This document shows positions 1 through 5,208 of a DNA stretch of 7,149 nucleotides, piece after piece (position 1 is the first letter of the stretch; each line of letters begins with the position of its first letter). The stretch comes from Verrucomicrobiaceae bacterium (GTDB lineage: Bacteria; Verrucomicrobiota; Verrucomicrobiia; Verrucomicrobiales; Akkermansiaceae). Made by a program: the position numbers and the translations under genes. The stretch lies in assembly GCA_027483005.1 (NCBI GenBank), contig JAIXVN010000062.1, positions 1-7,149 on the forward strand, written 5' to 3'. Below the pieces are notes generated by a model. The model saw only the letters and a program-made list of their open reading frames with translations. It was not told the DNA's origin and did not search any database.

Positions 1-592
1 CCATCGCCTGGGTGTAGAGCGCGAGGTTCTTGTTGTTGGCCTCGCCATCGCTGAAGTTCGGGCTTTTCAGATTCTCCTGGGCGACGGGAGAAAACAGCAC
101 GATCCGGGGAGCGCCTTCGCCGCTGTAGTTGGCGGCAAGCTGCTTCGCGAGGTAGTCTTCCAGCTCCTTCTTGAAATTCTCCAGACCTTCGGGGCCCTTG
201 AATGATTCGTTGAAGCCCCAGTAGGCCAGAATGACGTCCGCACCGAAATCCGTCCCGGCCTTGTAAACCAGCCCGGGCTTCACGGTGGTGTCGCCCTTTT
301 TCATCGAGAGGAAATATTCGGTCGGCGGAACCTCATCAGAGCGTGGATGAAGATTCACCTCATCGGCGGCGAAGCCAAGATTGCGGATCGTCAGGTCGAG
401 GTCCGGATAGGACTTGTAGATCAGGGCCTCCAGCCAGGCGTGGTGCTGTTGGCGATCTGCCAGACCGCTGCCGACGATGGCGATGTGATCGCCTTTCTTG
501 AGTTGGAGGAGGGCATCCGCCGCCCAGGCGGAGGAGGACAGGCTCAGCAAGGCCAGGCAGACGCCGGACTGCAGGAATCGTTGGAAACTCAT
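1..592 (-). CDS. Secreted SGNH/GDSL-like protein, N-terminal 197 codons (C-terminus beyond left edge)
   Basis: The frame opens at an ATG (590-592) and stays open to the window edge. Residues 1-24 form a signal peptide (hydrophobic VCLALLSLSSSAWA, likely cut after A24), so the product is exported. The SGNH-hydrolase pattern follows: block I around residues 35-47 (GDHIAIVGSGLADR), block II Gly at RNLGFAADEV (70-79), and block III at AYWGFNESF (123-131), where G126/N128 match the GxN oxyanion motif. The block I nucleophile position reads G-S-G instead of G-D-S, so the usual catalytic Ser is replaced by Gly43, with a Ser one place earlier. From memory this N-terminus belongs to large PVC proteins that continue into a dehydrogenase-like, HEAT and haem-binding CxxCH region; that part is not in the window, so a short stand-alone SGNH protein is also possible. 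The start has no Shine-Dalgarno sequence, and was chosen because the signal peptide begins there. The substrate is unknown. Confidence 0.85.
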   Translation of the reverse strand, partial: MSFQRFLQSGVCLALLSLSSSAWAADALLQLKKGDHIAIVGSGLADRQQHHAWLEALIYKSYPDLDLTIRNLGFAADEVNLHPRSDEVPPTEYFLSMKKGDTTVKPGLVYKAGTDFGADVILAYWGFNESFKGPEGLENFKKELEDYLAKQLAANYSGEGAPRIVLFSPVAQENLKSPNFSDGEANNKNLALYTQAM

Positions 593-615
593 GAGGATGG
601 TTCGGGAAAGGTGAG

Positions 616-676
616 GCCGCGTGGCGGCAGTGAACGCCTTTACTGCCGGAGAGGGGCGGAATCTTGCACCGCGTGC
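616..676 (-). promoter_or_regulatory. Hairpin-rich 5' leader of the SGNH-like gene, with overlapping alternative stems
   Basis: Three inverted repeats lie between the proposed promoter and the start at 592. The first is GCAC/GTGC at 666-669/673-676 (3-nt loop). The second is a perfect 7-bp stem, CGGCAGT at 625-631 with ACTGCCG at 642-648 (10-nt loop). The third is GCCGC/GCGGC at 616-620/624-628 (3-nt loop). The last two share bases 625-628, so they cannot form together. The pairing is directly visible. An attenuator or protein-binding role is inference, and no known riboswitch class is recognised. There is no U-run after the third stem, so it does not look like an intrinsic terminator. Confidence 0.35.
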
Positions 677-685
677 CCAATTTCT

Positions 686-714
686 GTCATACAGCCCGTC
701 CGAAAACGCCTCAA
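686..714 (-). promoter_or_regulatory. Candidate sigma70-type promoter for the SGNH-like gene
   Basis: On the minus strand, TTGAGG (709-714) and TATGAC (686-691) are separated by exactly 17 nt. Each hexamer matches 4 of 6 consensus positions. Transcription would start near 679, giving a leader of about 87 nt before the ATG at 592. The site lies between the tRNA gene and the CDS, where a promoter is expected if the tRNA transcript ends first. Confidence 0.4.
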
Positions 715-739
715 ATGCCGCTACGGCTGTCTGAAAAAG

Positions 740-811
740 CATCCCCGCCGGGAATCGAACCCAGATCTAGAGTTTAGGAAACCCTTGTTCTATCCGTTGA
801 ACTACGGGGAC
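740..811 (-). tRNA. tRNA-Arg, anticodon CCT (reads AGG)
   Basis: A full 72-nt cloverleaf can be folded by hand. The acceptor stem GTCCCCG pairs with CGGGGAT (first pair G-U). The D arm is GTTC/GAAC with an 8-nt loop containing GG. The anticodon stem is AGGGT/ACTCT around the loop TTCCTAA, placing anticodon CCT at 776-778. The variable loop is AGAT, and the T arm is CTGGG/CCCGG around TTCGATT. The discriminator base is G (740). CCA is not encoded: the next transcribed bases are CTTTTTCAG, so CCA must be added after transcription. The T5 run (734-738) and a small GCCG/CGGC hairpin (717-727) lie just downstream and could help end the transcript, but they do not make a classical terminator. This tRNA decodes AGG, typically a minor codon in GC-rich genomes. 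Confidence 0.95.
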
Positions 812-822
812 GGCTTGGAGCG

Positions 823-851
823 ACGCTACCGGCCGATTTCGGGAAGAGCAA
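823..851 (-). promoter_or_regulatory. Weak candidate promoter for the tRNA-Arg gene
   Basis: On the minus strand, TTGCTC (846-851) lies 17 nt from TAGCGT (823-828), each with 3 of 6 consensus matches. The -10 element ends 11 nt before the mature tRNA 5' end, which would leave a leader of only a few nucleotides. The position and spacing are right but the hexamers are poor. The -35 element abuts the proposed terminator hairpin of the upstream sulfatase genes. Confidence 0.3.
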
Positions 852-867
852 GCCTTCGAAAAGGCCC
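850..867 (-). terminator. Candidate terminator hairpin after the sulfatase pair
   Basis: Read on the minus strand, GGGCCTT-TTCG-AAGGCTT forms a stem of five Watson-Crick pairs (861-865 with 852-856) extended by two G-U pairs, closed by a TTCG tetraloop. The tail is pyrimidine-rich (GCTCTTCCC) but is not a pure U-tract. It lies about 55 bp past the stop of the second sulfatase and just before the tRNA promoter region, where a terminator is expected. A second, smaller hairpin (TGCC/GGCA, 890-900) lies closer to the stop codon. Confidence 0.35.
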
Positions 868-920
868 ACTTGCCTGAGAATTGGGATCCTGCCTTCGGCA
901 TCGGCCCGAGCAAGCGGCTG

Positions 921-2312
921 TCACCGGGGGGCTTGAGGAGCGGGGTCTTTGGCAGTCGGGGTCTTCGCCGCCTTCGCCCGCTGGGCCGCCAAGCCACCAA
1001 AGACCGGGGCAATGAGTTCCTTGTCCCAGGCATCGAGCTCGGCGCTGAGCCTGGCGACGACTTCCGGCTGCGTGGCGGACAGGTCCTTGCTTTCGCCGCA
1101 GTCGGTGGCGAGGTCGTAGAGTTCGGCCGGCTTTCCTTTCGGGCGGATGAGCTTCCAGTTGCCCTCGCGCACGGCGTGGGCCTGACCGCCGCCGACCCGC
1201 CAGAAGAGGTGCGGGTGTGGGGCGGCCTTGGTCTCGCCTTTGAGGAAGGGAATGAGGTTCACGCTGTCGTGGGGGACATCGGTCGGCATCGGAACTCCAG
1301 CGAGGGCGAGACTGGTGGCGAAGACATCGAGCGAGGAAACCGGTGAATCGTAGTCCTTTCCGGCCGGGAGATTACCGGGCCAGGAAATGAGGAAGGGCAC
1401 GCGTACGCCGCCTTCGTAGAGCTGGCCCTTTCCGCCGCGCAGGGGATGGTTGTTCGGCGCGGAGGGACCTTTGGCGACAAGCGGACCGCCGTTGTCGGAG
1501 AAGAAGAAGATCAAGGTCCGCTGGCGTTGGCCGGTGGCGTCGAGTTGCTGGAGCACCTGACCGATCGCCTGATCCATCAGGCTGATCTGGGCCGCGTACT
1601 TGCGACGCTGCGGGTCCTGGATGCCGGAAACTCTTGCCAGCTCCCCAGCGGTCGGTTGATGAGGCGTGTGGGGTGCGTTGAAGGCGAGATAGAGGAACCA
1701 GGGCTCGGAGGCATGGCGCTTGATGAAGCCCGAGGCCTCCTCGCCGAAGCGCGCGGTGAGGTGCTCCGTGACCTCGACACTCTCTCCATCCCGAACCAGC
1801 GGAATGGTGTACTCGTTGTCCTTCGGCTTCCAGTCGAGGAACTGATGTCCGCCGCCGATGAAGCCGAATGCTTCGGAAAATCCCCGCATCCAGGGAGCGT
1901 GTTCGGGCGTCGCACCGAGATGCCATTTCCCGACCCAGCCCGTCTTCACTCCGGCGGTTGCGAGGTACGATGGAAGTAGTTTTTCGCTCAAGGGCAGGCC
2001 TTCGCTGGCATTGCCGGGTTGATGGACCGGGTTGTTCTCATGGCCGAATCGCTGCTGGTATCGGCCGGTCATCAGGGCCGCGCGGGTGGGCGAGCAGAAG
2101 GGATGGGTGACGTAGCCGCTGGTGCAGCGCAGGCCGGATTTCGCGAGGCCGTCGAGGTTTGGAGTCGGGATGTCCTTGCTGCCGTTGAACCCGGCGTCGG
2201 CGTAGCCCTGGTCATCGCTGACAATGACGAGGACATTGGGCTTCAGTTCGACCGCGAGGGCGGGCAGCGCGACTGCGGTCAGGATCAGCGGGATGAGGGA
2301 AAAGGGTTTCAT
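921..2312 (-). CDS. Exported S1-family sulfatase (FGly type), second gene of the pair
   Basis: This 463-aa protein should hydrolyse sulfate esters in the periplasm or outside the cell. Residues 1-20 are a signal peptide ending ALA|VE. Tandem metal-ligand Asp33/Asp34 (VSDDQGYADAGF) precede the modification motif C-S-P-T-R in FCSPTRAALMTGR (71-84), where Cys73 would become formylglycine. Other catalytic residues are visible: Lys129/His131 in GKWHLG, His215 in NAPHTPH, Asp273/Asn274 in FSDNGG, and Lys295 in RGGKGQLYEGG. The C-terminal sulfatase subdomain is present (GNWKLIRPKGKPAELYDL), so the enzyme looks complete. The last 23 or so residues are an Ala/Lys/Pro-rich tail outside the fold. It starts 12 bp after the stop of the upstream sulfatase, with no Shine-Dalgarno sequence, so translation is probably coupled. 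No sulfatase-maturing enzyme is encoded in the window. The substrate cannot be told from sequence alone; annotation as arylsulfatase or GalNAc-6-sulfatase would be over-specific. Confidence 0.93.
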   Translation of the reverse strand: MKPFSLIPLILTAVALPALAVELKPNVLVIVSDDQGYADAGFNGSKDIPTPNLDGLAKSGLRCTSGYVTHPFCSPTRAALMTGRYQQRFGHENNPVHQPGNASEGLPLSEKLLPSYLATAGVKTGWVGKWHLGATPEHAPWMRGFSEAFGFIGGGHQFLDWKPKDNEYTIPLVRDGESVEVTEHLTARFGEEASGFIKRHASEPWFLYLAFNAPHTPHQPTAGELARVSGIQDPQRRKYAAQISLMDQAIGQVLQQLDATGQRQRTLIFFFSDNGGPLVAKGPSAPNNHPLRGGKGQLYEGGVRVPFLISWPGNLPAGKDYDSPVSSLDVFATSLALAGVPMPTDVPHDSVNLIPFLKGETKAAPHPHLFWRVGGGQAHAVREGNWKLIRPKGKPAELYDLATDCGESKDLSATQPEVVARLSAELDAWDKELIAPVFGGLAAQRAKAAKTPTAKDPAPQAPR

Positions 2313-2324
2313 CCGGAAGAGTGA

Positions 2325-3704
2325 TCAGTTTGCCGCCTTCTTCTTTCCGGGCCTGGTCGCGGAGCCACCGCCTGGCGGAACGGCGTCCTTGAGCAGCTCG
2401 TCGAGGCGGGCGCTGAGTTGCTTGAGCTTTTCGGGATTCGAGGCGGCGAGGTTCTTCGTTTCGCTGAGATCATCGGCGAGGTTGTAGAGCTCGAGACCGG
2501 CGGTGGCGGACATGTCGTCGGACTCCTCGGCATCGACCTCGCTGGGATCGCGCAGAAGCTTCCAGTCGCCCATGCGGATGGCGGCACGACCGGGCTTGGT
2601 GCCCATGAGCAGGATCGCGTCGTGCGGGGACTTCGCGCCGCTGGTCAGAACGGGCCAGATGTCGAGGCCGTCGGGTTTCAGTTTCTGCTCAGGAGAGGCT
2701 CCGGCGAGCTTGAGCAGGGTGGGATACCAGTCGATCGCGTGGATCGGCTCCTTGATGGTGGCGACCGGGATGTGTCCGGGCCAGTTGGCAAACGCGCAGA
2801 CGCGGATGCCGCCTTCGTAGATCGTGCCCTTTCCGGCGCGCAACGGGGTGTTCATGGTGACTTTTCCGGGCGATGGGCCACCGTTGTCGCTGGAGAACAG
2901 GATGATCGTGTTGTCGCGCAGGCCCTTTTCCTCAAGCGCGACGACGATTTGCCCGATCGCGGCATCGACGGCGGAAACCATGCCGGCGATGGTCTTGCGG
3001 ACTCCTGTTAGACCCGGATAAGCGGCGGGATAGGACTCCGGGACCTGGTGCGGCGCGTGGACGCCATTGAAGGGCACATAAAGGAAGAGCGGCTTGTCGG
3101 TGGGCTTTTCACGAATCAGGCGGCAGGCCTCCTTGGCGACGAGTTCGGTGGAATAGCCTTCCTCAACGAGCGGTTTGTCGTCGCGATACCAGTCGGACTT
3201 CGCGCCGCGGGTGTGCTTGAAGTAGTCGATCGCCCCGAAGAAGTGGCCGTACTGATGGTCGAAGCCGCGATGGGTCGGCTGATACTCCGGCTTGAACTCC
3301 CCGAGGTGCCATTTCCCGGTGATCGCGGTGGTGTAGCCGGCTTCGCGGAGGGCCTGCGGCAAGGTCCGCTCTTCAAGTGGCAGTCCCCACGAGGCGCCCG
3401 GGGTGACGATCGAGTAAACCCCGGTGTGCGTGACGTATCGGCCGGTCATCAGGCAGGAGCGGGTGGGCGAGCAGACCGGCTGGACGTAGAACGAATCGAG
3501 GATCGCGCCGCCTTTCGCGAGCTTGTCGATGTGGGGCGTGCGGATCTCCTTGCTGCCGGTGAATCCGACATCGGTGTGGCCCAGATCATCGACGAGGAAA
3601 CAGACGATGTTGGGCCTGACGGGCTTCGGAGTGGACTCCGCCTGCGCGTGAGCCATGAGACACGCAGCGAGTGACAATGGGAGGATCGTGAGCAGGGCCT
3701 TCAT
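2325..3704 (-). CDS. Exported S1-family sulfatase, arylsulfatase B-like, first gene of the pair
   Basis: This 459-aa sulfatase has all key residues: Asp39/Asp40 (FLVDDLGHTDVGF), Cys78 in C-S-P-T-R (PVCSPTRSCLMTGRY, the formylglycine site), Lys131/His133 (TGKWHLGEF), His216 (FNGVHAPHQVP), Asp273/Asn274 (SSDNGG) and Lys292 (AGKGTIYEGG). The stretch from the CSPTR motif through PTHRGFD (143-149) and the AGMVSAVDAAIG segment (240-251) resembles human arylsulfatase B (N-acetylgalactosamine-4-sulfatase) from memory, so a sulfated glycan is a reasonable substrate class, though not proven. The N-terminus is ambiguous. Residues 12-15 read L-A-A-C, a perfect lipobox, which would make Cys15 a lipid-anchored N-terminus; cleavage by signal peptidase I near AHA (18-20) is the alternative. 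A basic GKKKAAN tail ends the protein. It is first in the minus-strand pair and the probable promoter lies in the divergent gap upstream. The start has no Shine-Dalgarno sequence, and was set by the signal peptide. Confidence 0.94.
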   Translation of the reverse strand: MKALLTILPLSLAACLMAHAQAESTPKPVRPNIVCFLVDDLGHTDVGFTGSKEIRTPHIDKLAKGGAILDSFYVQPVCSPTRSCLMTGRYVTHTGVYSIVTPGASWGLPLEERTLPQALREAGYTTAITGKWHLGEFKPEYQPTHRGFDHQYGHFFGAIDYFKHTRGAKSDWYRDDKPLVEEGYSTELVAKEACRLIREKPTDKPLFLYVPFNGVHAPHQVPESYPAAYPGLTGVRKTIAGMVSAVDAAIGQIVVALEEKGLRDNTIILFSSDNGGPSPGKVTMNTPLRAGKGTIYEGGIRVCAFANWPGHIPVATIKEPIHAIDWYPTLLKLAGASPEQKLKPDGLDIWPVLTSGAKSPHDAILLMGTKPGRAAIRMGDWKLLRDPSEVDAEESDDMSATAGLELYNLADDLSETKNLAASNPEKLKQLSARLDELLKDAVPPGGGSATRPGKKKAAN

Positions 3705-3825
3705 CGGACAAATGGATCGAGGAGAGCGGACATTACCCCACCCTTACGCCAGGAAGCGAGGCCTGTTTCATGTTCATGAGAGCAAGTGCCTGTGGGCTTG
3801 CCCCGGTCGGCCCCGCCGGTCCACG
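3705..3825. promoter_or_regulatory. Divergent intergenic region with a short palindrome
   Basis: This gap separates the leftward sulfatase pair from the rightward envelope operon, so promoters for both must lie in it or inside the flanking coding ends. I find no hexamer pair close to the sigma70 consensus at 16-18 nt spacing on either strand. The one distinct element is TCATG-TT-CATGA (3768-3779), a perfect 5-bp inverted repeat with a 2-nt spacer and a possible operator half-site pair. It is short enough to occur by chance. A pyrimidine-rich stretch precedes the sulfatase start and a GC-rich stretch precedes the acyltransferase start. Confidence 0.4.
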
Positions 3826-5208
3826 ATGGCGCGCCCGATGATCGAAGATGAACCCACCAAGGCCCCGACCCTTTCCCACCGGGTCGAGTACACCGTCTAT
3901 CGCGGCTTCGAAAACCTTCTCAGCCTGCTGCCGCTGGATATCGTTTCCCGGATCGGTCGGGGCCTGGGCCTGATCGCCTGGGCGGCTTCCAAAAAGCACC
4001 GTCGCCTGGTCACGCGAAATCTCCGGATCGCCACCGCCCTCGACGCCCCCTCGCCCGACGAACTGCGGCGCATGGTGCGGCGGACCTTTCTCAACGCCGG
4101 CAGCAACCTGCTCTCCAGCCTCCGGGCCGCGCTGATGTCGCCGGAAACCCTGCGCCCGGCGATCGATTTCGAGGGAGTGGAGCAGATCCTGACTCCTACC
4201 GCAGAGGGCAAAGGCGTCGCCCTCGTCTGGTCCCACATGGGCAACTGGGAAATGCTTGCCCAACTGGTCTCCGAACTCGGCGAGAACATCCACGGCGGAC
4301 CGATCTACCGCCCGCTGGAAAATCCCCTTCTCGACCGCCTGACCCTCGAACGCAGGACCCGCCAGGGCGCGGTGGTGTTCAACAAGCACGACGGATTCAA
4401 CGGCCCCGCCGGACTGCTGCGCAATGGCGGCGTCGTCACCATCATGACCGATCAGCGCGCCGGCGGCCACGGGGAACTCTGCCCCTTCTTCGGACGACTT
4501 TCCTCCTGCACGCCCCTCCCCGCCCTGCTCGCCCGACGGGCCCGCTCGGCGATGGTCACGCTTTCCATCACCAGCCTCGATCCCGGTCGCTGGCGTCTGC
4601 GCGTCCGACCCGTCCCCGCCGGGGCCCGCACCCCGGAAGTCCTCAGGAATCTGGAAATCGCCATGCGCGATGAGCTGACCGATGTCTTCTGGTTCCACGA
4701 TCGGTGGAGGGTCGATCGCCACCGGCCTCTCAGTTTTTACACCAAGGAAAGCCCGACCGAGGCCGCACGACTCGCCACCGTGCCCACCCGGCTGATCGCC
4801 ACGCTTCCTCCAAAAAATCCCGACTCTGTGGAAACCCTGCGCCGCATCCTGGAAATCCGGCCCGATGCCCGCATCGACGTGCTCGATCCCGGCGACCTCC
4901 CACCGCTGCCCGACGACGCTCGCCTCGTCCGCATCCCATGGGAGCGCGAGGCTCCGCCGGAGCACCTCTCCGGACTGGTCAACCGCATCGACCAATCCCA
5001 TCCGGCTCCGCTTGATTTCGCGCTCCTGTTGGATGGTCATCCAGGGCTCGCCCGCAGCGCGAAATCCCTCGGCCTCCGCGCCATCCTCGGCTGTGAGGTT
5101 TCCGGAAAGCCCTGGACCCGCTCCTTTCCCCTACCAAAGGATGCCGCAGGTTGGAGGGAAATTGCCGAGGCCCTCGCCGTCACCCCGATCATCGAAGACC
5201 TGATTTGA
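3826..5208 (+). CDS. Lipid A acyltransferase-family protein (LpxL/HtrB-like) with an extra C-terminal domain
   Basis: The first ~300 of 460 residues match the bacterial lipid A acyltransferase family, which moves acyl chains onto lipid A precursors at the inner membrane. The N-terminal helix region ends with KKHRRLVTRNLRIA, and the catalytic HX4E motif is SHMGNWEM (His137, Glu142). TDQRAGGHGELCPFFGR (208-224) is the usual DQ...PFFG block, and FWFHDRWR (288-295) is the family's W-x-H-x-R-W end motif. Most relatives stop near here at about 300 aa. This one continues for ~165 residues, and residues 321-421 resemble the first half of a family 9 heptosyltransferase (see findings). The start is ATG 3826; ATG 3838 is also possible, and the frame is open further upstream but that translation has no family character. 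No Shine-Dalgarno sequence is seen. Its stop overlaps the next start (TTGA). Acyl-chain specificity and exact acceptor are unknown, so no lpx symbol is assigned. Confidence 0.88.
   Translation: MARPMIEDEPTKAPTLSHRVEYTVYRGFENLLSLLPLDIVSRIGRGLGLIAWAASKKHRRLVTRNLRIATALDAPSPDELRRMVRRTFLNAGSNLLSSLRAALMSPETLRPAIDFEGVEQILTPTAEGKGVALVWSHMGNWEMLAQLVSELGENIHGGPIYRPLENPLLDRLTLERRTRQGAVVFNKHDGFNGPAGLLRNGGVVTIMTDQRAGGHGELCPFFGRLSSCTPLPALLARRARSAMVTLSITSLDPGRWRLRVRPVPAGARTPEVLRNLEIAMRDELTDVFWFHDRWRVDRHRPLSFYTKESPTEAARLATVPTRLIATLPPKNPDSVETLRRILEIRPDARIDVLDPGDLPPLPDDARLVRIPWEREAPPEHLSGLVNRIDQSHPAPLDFALLLDGHPGLARSAKSLGLRAILGCEVSGKPWTRSFPLPKDAAGWREIAEALAVTPIIEDLI

Noticed and set aside
717..738. Hairpin GCCG/CGGC plus T5 run after the tRNA as an intrinsic terminator
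   Set aside because: The stem is only 4 bp and the T-run comes before the stem in transcription order, so it does not fit a Rho-independent terminator. It also abuts the -35 element of the next gene.
347..877. 176-codon plus-strand frame crossing the SGNH start, leader and tRNA gene
   Set aside because: It runs antisense through a signal peptide-bearing gene and a full tRNA, and its translation has no domain character.
3655..3825. Upstream extension of the acyltransferase frame to ATG 3655 or 3712
   Set aside because: The added 57 or 38 residues overlap or abut the sulfatase start and look like non-coding translation, while family similarity begins only after ATG 3826.
3733..5040. Long open frame (435 codons) on the minus strand opposite the acyltransferase gene
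   Set aside because: Its translation is Gly/Asp/His-rich with no family motifs. It lies fully antisense to a gene with clear LpxL-family motifs, as expected from GC-rich codon bias.
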